Shown here piece after piece: positions 53,195 through 61,654 of a stretch of 64,000 nucleotides of DNA; positions within the stretch are counted from its first letter, which is position 1, and every line of letters starts with the position of its first letter. The notes under the pieces were generated by a model. The model was given only the letters and a program-made list of their open reading frames with translations, ran no database searches and was not told where the DNA came from. The stretch is from Dokdonella_A sp051958935 (GTDB lineage Bacteria; Pseudomonadota; Gammaproteobacteria; Xanthomonadales; Rhodanobacteraceae), in NCBI RefSeq assembly GCF_051958935.1, contig NZ_JBQCFP010000018.1:61269-125268 (forward strand), given 5' to 3'. A program made the position numbers and the translations under genes.

Positions 53195-53356
53195 TGCGAA
53201 CCTCGGATACTCGGTGCCGACCTTGGCCAGGACGGCGGCGGCCCAGCGGCGACGATGCGCCATGCGGTGCTGGAAGCCCCTGGCCGATCGACGCGGGCGG
53301 ACCGCATGCCGGAATCCGCGTACCCGAAGGGCGATGAAAGGCGCAGGGAGCCGCGC

Positions 53357-53385
53357 TTTATAGCGGAATCAGCGGCTTGCGGCAA
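53357..53385 (-). promoter_or_regulatory. Sigma-70-type promoter of rpmB-rpmG
   Basis: Minus strand TTGCCG (53380-53385), 17-bp spacer, TATAAA (53357-53362). The predicted 5' leader is about 155 nt. The 331-bp gap 53195-53525 otherwise holds only this leader and the upstream region of ppc; I see no further gene there. Confidence 0.72.
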
Positions 53386-53525
53386 GTGGCGGCTCAATGC
53401 CCTCGGGGCGGGTCCAGCCGCGCAGCGGCGGATCTGCCTGGCTGCGCGACCCGGTGCGGGCGCCCGGCGGCGAGCCGCGCCGCGCTGGTAGAGTCCACGA
53501 TTCCCCGTAACGGAGCCGGGCAACC

Positions 53526-56231
53526 GTGGCAACGACGCGCGAAACGGCATTGGAACCGACCGATCCCGCCCTGCGCGACGACGTGCGCCGGCTCGGGCGC
53601 CTCGTCGGCGAGTTGCTCGTCGAGCAGGCGGGTGGTGCGTTCTACCAGCGCGTCGAAGCCGCGCGCACGGAAGCGATCCGCCGCCGCGAGGAAGGCGAGG
53701 GCGCCGAGGCCCTGGCCGGGCGCCTGTCCGGGCTCGAGGCCCGCGAGGCCGACGCGCTCGGGCGAGCCTTTTCGACCTACTTCCAAGTCGTCAACATCGC
53801 CGAGCGCGTGCAGCGCATCCGCCGCCGGCGCGACTACCAGCTCGCTGGGGCGGCGCCCCAACCGGACGGCCTGCACGACGTGCTGCTGCGCCTGCGTACG
53901 GCCGGCGTCGACGCCGCGGAACTGCTCGACGCGCTGCCGCGCATCGACGTCGAGCCGGTCTTCACCGCGCACCCGACCGAGGCGTCGCGCCGCTCGCTGC
54001 TCGAAAAGGAGCAGGAGATCGTGCGCGCATTGATCGCCGATTTCGTAGGTCCGCGCACCGAGGCCGAGCGCGCGGTCGACTGGGCGCGCCTGCGCATGGC
54101 GTTGACGTGCAGCTGGCAGACCGCCGATCTCTCGCTGGTGCGTCCATCGGTGCAGGACGAACTCGACCACGTCGACTTCTACCTCTCCGACCCGCTCTAT
54201 CGCGTGATTCCCGTGTTCTACGAAGTGCTCGAACAGGCGATCACCGAGGTCTACGGCACCTGCCCCGCGTTGCCGCGCATCGTGCGCTTCGCCTCGTGGG
54301 TCGGCGGCGACATGGACGGCAATCCCAATGTCGGCGCAGCGACGATCGCGGCCGCATTGCGCAAGCAGCGCCAGATCGTGCTCGCCTGCTACCGGCGCGA
54401 GTGCGTCGGACTCGCGCGCCTGCTCTCGCAGACGCTCGACCGCGTCGGCGTCGACGAGCGCGTGCTCGCGCGCGTGGCGACTTACCGTGACCTCCTGCCC
54501 GACGCGGCCGCGAAGATCCGCCCACGCCACCGCAACATGCCCTATCGCTGCCTGCTGCAGCTCGTCGGCGCACGCCTCGCGGCAAGCGCACACGACGCGC
54601 CGGGCGGCTACACACGCATCGGCGAGTTCGCCGCCGACATCGAACTGGTCGCGGCGAGCCTGCGCGCGAATGCCGGTGCGCACGCGGGCTGGTTCGCCGT
54701 GCGCCGGCTGCAGCGGCGCATCGCGACCTTCGGCTTCCATCTCGCGCGGCTCGACGCACGGCAGGATTCGCGCGTGCACGCGGCCGCGCTTGCCGAGGCG
54801 CTCGGCCCGCTGCCGGAGGACGCCGTGGCGCGCGCGGGCGCGCTGGCACCCTACGCGGAAGGCAGCCGTTCGATCGACGTGCGCGCCGATACCGAAACGC
54901 TCGCGCCCTGCTGCGCCGTGTTCGCTACCTTCGCCGACGCGCGCGCGCGGCACGGCGATGCGGCGCTAGGCGCCTATGTGATCAGCATGGCCGGCAGCGT
55001 TGCGGACGTGCTCGCCGTGCTCGCCCTCGCGCGAGCCGGCGGGCTCGTCGACGACTCCGGTGCCGTGCCGCTCGACGTCGCGCCGCTGTTCGAGACGATC
55101 GACGACCTGCGCGGGGCACCGGCGACATTCGCCGCGTTGCTCACCGACCGCGTCTATCGCGACCACCTGCGCGCACGTGGCGATCGCCAGATGATCATGC
55201 TCGGGTACTCCGACAGTGCGAAGGATGGCGGCATCCTCGCGGCACGCTGGTCGTTGCAGCGCGCGCAGGTCGAGCTGCTCTCGGTCGCGCGCATGCACGG
55301 CATCACGCTCACGTTCTTCCACGGACGCGGCGGCTCGATCAGCCGCGGTGGCGGCAAGGTCACGCGCGGCGTGATCGCCGCGCCGCGCGGCGCCGTCGAT
55401 GGCCGCCTGCGCGTGACCGAACAGGGCGAGGTGATCCACCAGAAATACGGCATTCGTGCGCTCGCGTTGCGCAGCCTCGAGCAGGCGACCGGCGCGGTGC
55501 TGCTCGCGACCTTGCGGCCGCGTCCGCCGGAGCCGCGCGAAGCGCGCTGGCGCGAGGCGATGGGCGCGCTCGCCGAGGACGGCGCGTCGGCCTATCGCGA
55601 ACTCGTCGCGGGTACTGCGGGGTTCGTCGACTACTTCCGCCTCGCCACGCCGATCGACGTGATCGAGCGCATGACGCTCGGCTCGCGGCCCGCACGCCGC
55701 GGCGTCGGCGCGGGCGGCGTCGAGTCGCTGCGGGCGATCCCGTGGGTGTTCGCCTGGACACAGTGCCGCGCCGGACTCACCGGCTGGTACGGCGTCGGTA
55801 CGGCACTCGAGCGCGCCGCCGCACGCGGCGACGAGGCGGTTCTCGCCGAGATGACGCGCGACTGGGCGTTCTTCCGCACGCTCCTCGAAGACCTCGAGAT
55901 GCTGCTCGCCAAATGCGATCTCGGCATCGCCGAGCGCTTCTCGCAGCTTGCCGGCCCGCTGCATGACAGGTTCTTTCCCCGCATCGCGGCCGAGTTCGAG
56001 CGCACGGCCAGCTGGCTGCTGCGCCTGCGTGGCCGCGGGCAGCTGCTCGCCGACGATCCGCGCCTGGCCGAATCGATCCGCCTACGCAACCCGTATACCG
56101 ACCCGATCAGCCTGATCCAGGTCGACCTGCTGCAGCGGTGGCGTGCATCGGGCTCGGCCGACGACGCGCTGTTCGGCGCGCTCGTCTCGGGGGTGCACGG
56201 CGTCGCGCAGGCCCTACAGAACACCGGGTAA
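53526..56231 (+). CDS. ppc: Phosphoenolpyruvate carboxylase
   Basis: A 901-residue enzyme fixing bicarbonate onto PEP to make oxaloacetate, refilling the TCA cycle. Catalytic His in VFTAHPTEASRRSLL (near 148), GGDMDGNPNVG, the Lys region MLGYSDSAKDGG and the mobile Arg/Gly loop FHGRGGSISRGGGK (near 600) are intact; the C terminus ends NTG as in other PEPCs. Initiation is at GTG 53526 after a weak GGAG; no better start lies near. It appears monocistronic. Confidence 0.97.
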   Translation: MATTRETALEPTDPALRDDVRRLGRLVGELLVEQAGGAFYQRVEAARTEAIRRREEGEGAEALAGRLSGLEAREADALGRAFSTYFQVVNIAERVQRIRRRRDYQLAGAAPQPDGLHDVLLRLRTAGVDAAELLDALPRIDVEPVFTAHPTEASRRSLLEKEQEIVRALIADFVGPRTEAERAVDWARLRMALTCSWQTADLSLVRPSVQDELDHVDFYLSDPLYRVIPVFYEVLEQAITEVYGTCPALPRIVRFASWVGGDMDGNPNVGAATIAAALRKQRQIVLACYRRECVGLARLLSQTLDRVGVDERVLARVATYRDLLPDAAAKIRPRHRNMPYRCLLQLVGARLAASAHDAPGGYTRIGEFAADIELVAASLRANAGAHAGWFAVRRLQRRIATFGFHLARLDARQDSRVHAAALAEALGPLPEDAVARAGALAPYAEGSRSIDVRADTETLAPCCAVFATFADARARHGDAALGAYVISMAGSVADVLAVLALARAGGLVDDSGAVPLDVAPLFETIDDLRGAPATFAALLTDRVYRDHLRARGDRQMIMLGYSDSAKDGGILAARWSLQRAQVELLSVARMHGITLTFFHGRGGSISRGGGKVTRGVIAAPRGAVDGRLRVTEQGEVIHQKYGIRALALRSLEQATGAVLLATLRPRPPEPREARWREAMGALAEDGASAYRELVAGTAGFVDYFRLATPIDVIERMTLGSRPARRGVGAGGVESLRAIPWVFAWTQCRAGLTGWYGVGTALERAAARGDEAVLAEMTRDWAFFRTLLEDLEMLLAKCDLGIAERFSQLAGPLHDRFFPRIAAEFERTASWLLRLRGRGQLLADDPRLAESIRLRNPYTDPISLIQVDLLQRWRASGSADDALFGALVSGVHGVAQALQNTG

Positions 56232-56257
56232 CCGCTCGCGCTTCCCGGTGGGCGAAA

Positions 56258-56974
56258 TCAGAGCTCTTCGGCCGCAGTGCGCCTGGAGCGCTTGATGAGC
56301 CAGGCGACGCCGCGCAGGTCGGCGATGCCCACGAGTGCACGGTTGAGATTGTTGTACTTGGACGTGCCGCTGCTGCGCGGGCGGTGGTTGACCGGCACCG
56401 ACTTCACCTGCCACCCCGCGCGCTGCATCAGCGCGGGCAGGTAGCGGTGCATGTGGTCGAAATAGGGCAGGTCGAGGAAGCTCGCGCGTTCGAACAGCTT
56501 GATCCCGCAACCGGTGTCGGGCGTGTCGTCGCGCAGCAGGCGCGAACGGATCGCGTTCGCCCACTTCGATGCCCAGCGCTTGCTGCCCGAATCCTGCCGG
56601 TTCACTCGCCAGCCGGCATAAAGCTTGATCGTCGCCGGCGACTCGTCACGCATCGCGAGCAGCTTGGGGATGTCGGCGGGGTCGTTCTGGCCATCGCCGT
56701 CGAGCGTCGCGATCCAGTCTCCGCGCGCGGCCTTCACGCCGTTGCGGATCGCCGTGCTCTGCCCGCTCTGCGCGAGATGGCGCACGACGCGGAGTTCCGG
56801 ATAGACGGACTTCGCGGCGGCGAGCACGGCAAGGCTGTCGTCCTTGCTCGCATCGTCGACGTAGACGATTTCGAAATCGACGCGGCCGCGCAGCGCCGCG
56901 GCGATCTCGGTGAGCAGCGGCGGGATGTTGTCGCGCTCGTTGAAGACGGGCACGACCACGGACAGTGCGGGCAT
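56258..56974 (-). CDS. Family 2 glycosyltransferase (DPM1/ArnC-like)
   Basis: A 238-residue GT-A enzyme: LSVVVPVFNERDNIPPLL, DFEIVYVDDASKDDS, the metal-binding DXD-type ATLDGDGQNDP (near 93) and the acceptor-side DTGCGIKLFERASF. The C terminus ends after an amphipathic segment without the paired TM helices of ArnC/GtrB, so it resembles soluble dolichol/undecaprenyl-phosphate mannosyltransferases. It probably glycosylates a polyprenyl phosphate for envelope glycans. It is convergent with ppc and stands alone. Confidence 0.88.
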   Translation of the reverse strand: MPALSVVVPVFNERDNIPPLLTEIAAALRGRVDFEIVYVDDASKDDSLAVLAAAKSVYPELRVVRHLAQSGQSTAIRNGVKAARGDWIATLDGDGQNDPADIPKLLAMRDESPATIKLYAGWRVNRQDSGSKRWASKWANAIRSRLLRDDTPDTGCGIKLFERASFLDLPYFDHMHRYLPALMQRAGWQVKSVPVNHRPRSSGTSKYNNLNRALVGIADLRGVAWLIKRSRRTAAEEL

Positions 56975-57087
56975 GGCGACGGATCGGTTCGCGAAAGGCG
57001 CGCATTATCGCCGGTTTTGCCGGCCGCGGCGTCGATCGCCGCGCCGGAGTGCGCGCAATTGCCGCGGGGACCGCGCTTCGCGATTCG

Positions 57088-57813
57088 TCAATTGCTGCCG
57101 GAAGCGACGCTCGGCAGGCCTTCGAGCGCGTTGCGCCATGCGTGCTCGAGCGCATCGAAGCGCGTGTCGGTGGCGGCGAGCATGAACAGGGTACCGTCGG
57201 CCATCGGCACCTCGCGCGCGACGAGGCCGGCACGACGGAACGCGGACGCCTTCCCGGCGCGGTCGCGCGCGATGTAGACGACGCTGACCGGACCGCCCGC
57301 GCCCGCGCTGACCATGTGCACGCTGCGCCAGCGGCCGATCGGGCACTCCGCGACGTAGGCGACTTCGGGCGGAACGTCGGCGAGCGTCACGCCGCGATCG
57401 GCGAACGCCTGCTCGACCTCGGCCGGCGGCACCGGCGCGACCAGCGCGAGCGCCTCGTGCTCGTCGGGTGCACTCACGTGCGCGGCGACCATCGCGCGCA
57501 GGCTCGTCGACTGGCGATGGCGCACCACGCCGAACGCGATCAGCACGCTCGCGGCCGCGGCAAGCGCGATCCAGCCGAGTCGGCGCCGCGGCTGGAACGG
57601 TTCGACCGTCGCCTCGGGACGCGCGGCGAGGATGCGCTCGGCCAGTCCCTCGGGCACCGGCACCGCGAGCGCCGCCGACAGGCGCGCTTCGAACGCCTGT
57701 GCGTCGGCGGCGAGCGCAACGCAGTCGCGGCACGTCGCCATGTGCGCGCGGGCAGCGTCCGTGCCGGCGCGCGGGTCGCTGCCCAGCAGGCGGCGGAACT
57801 CAAGGCAGTCCAT
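57088..57813 (-). CDS. Membrane anti-sigma factor with ZAS-type motif
   Basis: A 241-residue protein. The N-terminal zinc anti-sigma motif HMATCRDCVALA (H-x3-C-x2-C, near 24-31) should bind the sigma factor encoded just upstream; a single TM helix (LGWIALAAAASVLIAFGVV, about 80-98) follows, then a ~140-residue periplasmic domain resembling DUF3379. The start overlaps the sigma gene by 14 bp, implying translational coupling. The signal sensed outside is unknown; the first gene of the operon, a secreted cupredoxin, is a candidate partner. Confidence 0.88.
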   Translation of the reverse strand: MDCLEFRRLLGSDPRAGTDAARAHMATCRDCVALAADAQAFEARLSAALAVPVPEGLAERILAARPEATVEPFQPRRRLGWIALAAAASVLIAFGVVRHRQSTSLRAMVAAHVSAPDEHEALALVAPVPPAEVEQAFADRGVTLADVPPEVAYVAECPIGRWRSVHMVSAGAGGPVSVVYIARDRAGKASAFRRAGLVAREVPMADGTLFMLAATDTRFDALEHAWRNALEGLPSVASGSN

Positions 57814-58363
57814 GCAGCTCCGCCTCCGGTTCCTTGCCGTCGAGCAGCGCGCGCAGTTTCTGCCGCGCGCGGAAAACCTGGGTCATCACCGCCGATTCGC
57901 TGATGCCGAGCTGCGCGGCGACCTCGGCGCAGGAAAAACCGCCGAGTACCTGCAGCACGAGCGGCTCGCGGTACTTCGGTTCGAGCCGCGCGATCGCCGC
58001 GCGCAGCACGGCGTCCTCGCCGCGGTGCTCGGGACCGGGCGAATCGTCGCTGAGTTCGAGATCGGTGATATCGGTGGTCGGCATCGGCTTGCGTTCGTAC
58101 AGGCGCGCGTGTTCGCGTCGCAGGATCGTCGCCAGCCATGCTTTCGCCGCGATGTCGTCGCGCAGCGCATCGAGTGAGCGCCATGCGCGCAGGAAGGTCT
58201 CCTGGACCAGGTCCTGCGCGAGCGCGTCCTGGCCGCAGAGCCAGTACGCGTAGCGGTAGAGCTCGCCCGAATGCGCGCGCACGAGTGCCTCGAACTGTTG
58301 CTGGCGGTTACCCGCCACGCCGACAGACCGGGGATTGCCGTCCTGGCTTGCACCTTCCCTCAT
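57800..58363 (-). CDS. ECF-family RNA polymerase sigma factor
   Basis: A 187-residue group IV sigma factor. Region 2 (FEALVRAHSGELYRYAYWLCG ... DLVQETFLRAWRSLDAL) binds core polymerase and the -10; region 4 (LEPKYREPLVLQVLGGFSCAEVAAQLGISESAVMTQVFRARQKLR) carries the -35-binding helix-turn-helix. It starts 10 bp after the cupredoxin stop and overlaps the anti-sigma gene. A palindrome GGAAATTTCC upstream of the operon could be part of an autoregulated promoter. Confidence 0.93.
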   Translation of the reverse strand: MREGASQDGNPRSVGVAGNRQQQFEALVRAHSGELYRYAYWLCGQDALAQDLVQETFLRAWRSLDALRDDIAAKAWLATILRREHARLYERKPMPTTDITDLELSDDSPGPEHRGEDAVLRAAIARLEPKYREPLVLQVLGGFSCAEVAAQLGISESAVMTQVFRARQKLRALLDGKEPEAELHGLP

Positions 58364-58373
58364 GCGCTAAGGA

Positions 58374-59129
58374 TCACCCATCGAAGCCGTTTTCGAAGAT
58401 CAGGTCGGGCGTATTGACGGTGAAACTGACCGGTAGCGTCAACGGGTCGTTGGCCACGTCGTTGCTGTGCACGCATATGTTCGCATTGTAGGCTCCCGGT
58501 GTCAGGCTCGAGGCATCGAGGGTCACGTCGATGCTCGCCGCGGTGGCGCCCGGGGCGATCGAGCCCGAGGTCGGCGCGAGCACGATCCACGGCACGTCGA
58601 TTGGCGCGGTGCAGCCGGTGGAGGACGTGTCGAGCGTACAGTCCAGCGTGGCGCCGCCGGTATTGGCGAGTTCGAAGCCGGTGCTGGCGCTGCCGCCCGC
58701 CGGGGCCGAAGCGCTCACGCTGCCCGGCGCCACTTCGACGCTTGGCGTCGCCGCGGCTTGGACCACGATCGAACCGGACATGCCGCTCCCGCCGTTGCCG
58801 CCATGGATCTCGCAGTAGAAGCCGATCGTGCCGGCGGTCGGGAAGGTGACTTCGGCGACCCAGGACGAACTGCTCGCATTGCCGTTGCCGCCGCTGCCGT
58901 CGCAGCCGGCCGCGCAACGGAACGACGTCACGGCGCCGGTATCGGAAACGACGTTGTGGAAGCCGCCGGCATTGGTGAATCTCACGGTATCGCCGACGTT
59001 GATGGTCAGGTTCGACGGGCTGTAGGCCAAGCCGGCCGCGCCGCCGACACTGACGTCGTGGATGGCGGCGAGCGCGGAGGCGGAACCGAAAACCAGGGTG
59101 ACGGCGACGGCTAGAACGGTACGGCGCAT
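58374..59129 (-). CDS. Secreted cupredoxin with Ig-like domain and NGFD tail
   Basis: A 251-residue protein: signal peptide (TVLAVAVTLVFGSASALA), a plastocyanin/azurin-like domain (about 22-125) with type 1 copper ligands visible as His in GGFHNVVS and Cys-His-Met in FYCEIHGGNGGSGMSG, an Ig-like domain of the kind used as a spacer in cell-surface proteins (VEVAPGSVSASAPAGGS ... LDCTLDTSS ... VSFTVN) and a C terminus DLIFENGFDG. ATG 59129 has the leader TGGGGAGTACCG shared with the 1150-residue protein. It is the first gene of a cupredoxin-sigma-antisigma operon. Role: electron transfer or copper binding outside the membrane. Confidence 0.9.
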   Translation of the reverse strand: MRRTVLAVAVTLVFGSASALAAIHDVSVGGAAGLAYSPSNLTINVGDTVRFTNAGGFHNVVSDTGAVTSFRCAAGCDGSGGNGNASSSSWVAEVTFPTAGTIGFYCEIHGGNGGSGMSGSIVVQAAATPSVEVAPGSVSASAPAGGSASTGFELANTGGATLDCTLDTSSTGCTAPIDVPWIVLAPTSGSIAPGATAASIDVTLDASSLTPGAYNANICVHSNDVANDPLTLPVSFTVNTPDLIFENGFDG

Positions 59130-59131
59130 GA

Positions 59132-59154
59132 CGGTACTCCCCAGGGGTGGCGAT
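59132..59154 (-). promoter_or_regulatory. Conserved start leader shared with the 1150-residue protein
   Basis: Minus strand: ATCGCCAC, then CCC, then TGGGGAGTACCG, then TC-ATG. The blocks are identical to those at 7705-7724 apart from the three-base insertion and one base before the ATG. Confidence 0.75.
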
Positions 59155-59195
59155 CCTCGTGGGTACCGCAATGGCAGGCGCCGGTTGCCCGCTCC

Positions 59196-59217
59196 GGAAA
59201 TTTCCCCGAAAACGGGG
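59196..59217. promoter_or_regulatory. Overlapping palindromes upstream of the cupredoxin operon
   Basis: GGAAATTTCC (59196-59205, perfect 10-bp palindrome) overlaps CCCCG-AAAA-CGGGG (59204-59217, hairpin). ECF sigma factors often use GGAA-type -35 elements, so the first may belong to an autoregulated promoter; the second may end the parB transcript, whose stop lies 21 bp upstream. Confidence 0.4.
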
Positions 59218-59237
59218 ATGGCCTCCGCCCCGGGGCG

Positions 59238-60110
59238 TCAGCGGATGCGCTCGAGGATGCCGTCCAGCTCGTCGAGGCTGTGGTAATGGATCACCAGTTT
59301 GCCGCGGCCGTTGCGCGCGTGGGCGAGGCGCACGCGCGTCGCGAGCTTCTCGGCGAGGTCGCGTTCGAGCGCGGCGATGTTCGGATCCGGCCGCGCCGCG
59401 GGCTTCGCCGGCTTGCCACCGTCGCCCGCCGACTGGCGCACCGCGTCCTCGAGTTCGCGCACGGACCAGCGCTTCTCGACCGCGACGTGGGCGAGCGCAA
59501 CCGCGCGCGCCTCGGGCAGGGTCGCGAGCGCGCGTGCGTGGCCCATTTCGAGTTCGCGGTCGTCGAGCAGGCGCTTGATCTCGGCCGGGAGCTCGAGCAG
59601 GCGCAGCAGGTTCGACACGGCCGCGCGCGAGCGGCCGACCGCTTCGGCGGCCTGCTGGTGGGTGAGGCCGAATTCGTCGATGAGGCGCGACAGTGCCTGC
59701 GCTTCCTCGAGCGGCGAGAGGTCCTCGCGCTGGATGTTCTCGATCAGCGCCATCGCCACGACGGCCTGGTCGGGCACGACCTTCACGAGCGCGGGAATCT
59801 CGCCGAGGCCGGCCTGCTGCGCCGCGCGCCAGCGGCGTTCGCCGGCGATGAGCTCGTAACGGTCCGCGCCGATCGCGCGCACGACCACCGGCTGGATCAG
59901 CCCTTGCGCCTTGATCGACGCGGCGAGTTCCTCGAGCGGCTCGGCGTCGAAGTGGTGCCGCGGCTGGTACTTGCCCGGCTGGATCGCATGGATCTCGAGC
60001 GTGCGCAGCTCGCCCTCGGTGTCGACCGTGGCGGCCGGCGCGTCACCACCGCCGCCGAGCAGGGCGTCGAGGCCGCGGCCGAGGCTGGAGGGGCGTTTCT
60101 TGGCTGCCAT
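59238..60110 (-). CDS. parB: Chromosome-partitioning protein ParB
   Basis: A 290-residue CTPase clamp. The N-terminal KKRPSSLGRGLDALLG binds ParA; the CTP-binding motif GERRWRAAQQAGL (near 97), EDLSPLEEAQALSRLID, the helix-turn-helix LTHQQAAEAVGRSRAAVSNLLRL and a C-terminal dimerisation helix are present. It loads at parS sites near the origin; I saw no parS in the window. Last gene of rsmG-parA-parB, 21 bp after parA. Confidence 0.97.
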   Translation of the reverse strand: MAAKKRPSSLGRGLDALLGGGGDAPAATVDTEGELRTLEIHAIQPGKYQPRHHFDAEPLEELAASIKAQGLIQPVVVRAIGADRYELIAGERRWRAAQQAGLGEIPALVKVVPDQAVVAMALIENIQREDLSPLEEAQALSRLIDEFGLTHQQAAEAVGRSRAAVSNLLRLLELPAEIKRLLDDRELEMGHARALATLPEARAVALAHVAVEKRWSVRELEDAVRQSAGDGGKPAKPAARPDPNIAALERDLAEKLATRVRLAHARNGRGKLVIHYHSLDELDGILERIR

Positions 60111-60131
60111 GCGTGCGGTTTCCTCGTCGCG

Positions 60132-60914
60132 TCAGTGCGTCGCCGCCGCGGCCGCCGGGTGACGCCGCAGCATTTCGCCGGCGAGACTCAGGTAGGCGAC
60201 GGCGCCGCGCGATTCGCGGTCGTACAGGTTGATCGGCTTGCCGTGGCTCGGCGCCTCGGCCAGGCGGATGTTGCGCGGGATGATCGAGCGCAGCACCTTG
60301 TCACCGAACTGTTTGGTCAGCTGCAGCGATACCTCGTTGCCGAGGTTGTTGCGCACGTCGTACATGGTGCGCAGCAGGCCTTCGACTTCGAGCTGCGGAT
60401 TGAGGCGCATGCGCACCGCCTTGATGGTGTCGAGCAGGCTCGTGAGTCCTTCGAGCGCGAAGTATTCGCATTGCACCGGGATCAGCACGCCGTGCGCGGC
60501 GGTGAGCGCGTTGATCGTGAGCAGGTGCAGGGTCGGCGGGCAGTCGATGAGCACCGTCTCGTAGCGGTCGCCGAGCTTGGCGATCTGTTCCTTGAGCCGC
60601 GATTCGCGCGCGAGCGCGTCCATCAGCTTGAGCTCGGCCGCGGTGAGGTCGCCGTTGCCGGGCATCAGGTCGAAACCGCCTTCGGTGGTCACGATCGCGC
60701 GTTCGATCGGGGCCTCGTCCAGCAGCACTTCGCAGCCATTCGGCTTGGCCGAGCGCTTGTCGACGCCGGATGCCATGGTCGCGTTGCCCTGCGGATCGAA
60801 ATCGATCAGCAGCACGCGGTGTTTTTCCTCGGCGAGCGCTGCGGCCAGGTTGACCGCGGTCGTGGTCTTGCCGACGCCGCCCTTCTGGTTCGCGATCGCG
60901 ATGATGCGCGTCAT
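60132..60914 (-). CDS. parA: Chromosome-partitioning ATPase ParA (Soj)
   Basis: A 260-residue deviant-Walker ATPase: KGGVGKTTTAVNLAAAL at the N terminus, Walker A' Lys pair, LLIDFDPQGNATMASG and TVLIDCPPTLHLLT. It drives origin segregation with ParB by ATP-dependent DNA binding. Its start overlaps the rsmG stop by 4 bp. Confidence 0.97.
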   Translation of the reverse strand: MTRIIAIANQKGGVGKTTTAVNLAAALAEEKHRVLLIDFDPQGNATMASGVDKRSAKPNGCEVLLDEAPIERAIVTTEGGFDLMPGNGDLTAAELKLMDALARESRLKEQIAKLGDRYETVLIDCPPTLHLLTINALTAAHGVLIPVQCEYFALEGLTSLLDTIKAVRMRLNPQLEVEGLLRTMYDVRNNLGNEVSLQLTKQFGDKVLRSIIPRNIRLAEAPSHGKPINLYDRESRGAVAYLSLAGEMLRRHPAAAAATH

Positions 60915-61582
60915 GCCCGTACCACCCGTTCCTGTCGGCCCGGGCCGTCGGCGCCGGAACCCCTGATTATGACCACGTGGCGCTCCGCCTCCAAACCGGG
61001 CACGGCCAGCGGCACGACCGCCTCGACCGTGAAGCCAGCCGGGAGCACATCGATTTCGTCCTGCGGCTGGCGCCCCTTGAGGGCCAGCCAGCGGCCGGCG
61101 GGCGCGAGCAGGTGCCCGCCCCAGGCAAGCATGTCGGCGAGGGTCGCGAATGCACGCGCGGTGATGCAGTCGAACTCGCCCTGCACCGCCTCGACGCGCG
61201 CCTCCGCGACACTCACGTTCGCCAGGCGCAGCTCGCGCACGGCCGCGCGCAGGAAGCGCGTCTTCTTGCCGTTCGAGTCGACCAGGGTCACCGCGCGATC
61301 CGGTGCGACGATCGCGAGCGGAATGCCCGGCAGCCCCGCGCCCGTGCCGAGGTCGGCGAGCGTCGAACCGGTGACGTACGGCACGATCGCGAGCGAATCG
61401 AGCAGGTGGCGCGTGACCATCGCGGCCGGATCGCGCACGGCACTGAGGTTGTAGGTCGAATTCCAGCGGTGCAGCAGGTCGACGTAATCGAGCAGGCGCG
61501 CGACGACGGCGTCGGGCAGGTCGAGTCCGAGGGCTGCGAGACCCGCGCCGAGGCGCCGCCGCAGCGGATCGCGGTCAGACAT
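60911..61582 (-). CDS. rsmG: 16S rRNA (guanine(527)-N7)-methyltransferase RsmG
   Basis: A 223-residue SAM-dependent methyltransferase (GidB). RWNSTYNLSAVRDP, the SAM-binding LADLGTGAGLPGIPLAI, DSNGKKTRFLR and ITARAFATLADML are conserved. Loss of RsmG in other bacteria gives low-level streptomycin resistance. ATG 61582 matches the family start. It is operon-linked to parAB but not to mnmG, which lies at 12.4 kb. Confidence 0.95.
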   Translation of the reverse strand: MSDRDPLRRRLGAGLAALGLDLPDAVVARLLDYVDLLHRWNSTYNLSAVRDPAAMVTRHLLDSLAIVPYVTGSTLADLGTGAGLPGIPLAIVAPDRAVTLVDSNGKKTRFLRAAVRELRLANVSVAEARVEAVQGEFDCITARAFATLADMLAWGGHLLAPAGRWLALKGRQPQDEIDVLPAGFTVEAVVPLAVPGLEAERHVVIIRGSGADGPGRQERVVRA

Positions 61583-61654
61583 GGCGGTCGCAACGATACG
61601 AGGGGCGCGCAGTATCCGCGCGCGGAGGCGCAAAATCCACCGCGCGGGCGATGT

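Noticed and set aside
53954..53990. Possible frameshift in ppc or other large genes
   Set aside because: All large enzymes (pepN, glyS, plsB, ppc, tkt, mnmG, rep) read through at normal family length with their motifs in one frame.
59238..60914. parS sites or an origin near parAB
   Set aside because: No TGTTNCACGTGAAACA-like site or cluster of DnaA boxes was seen near parAB or elsewhere in the window.
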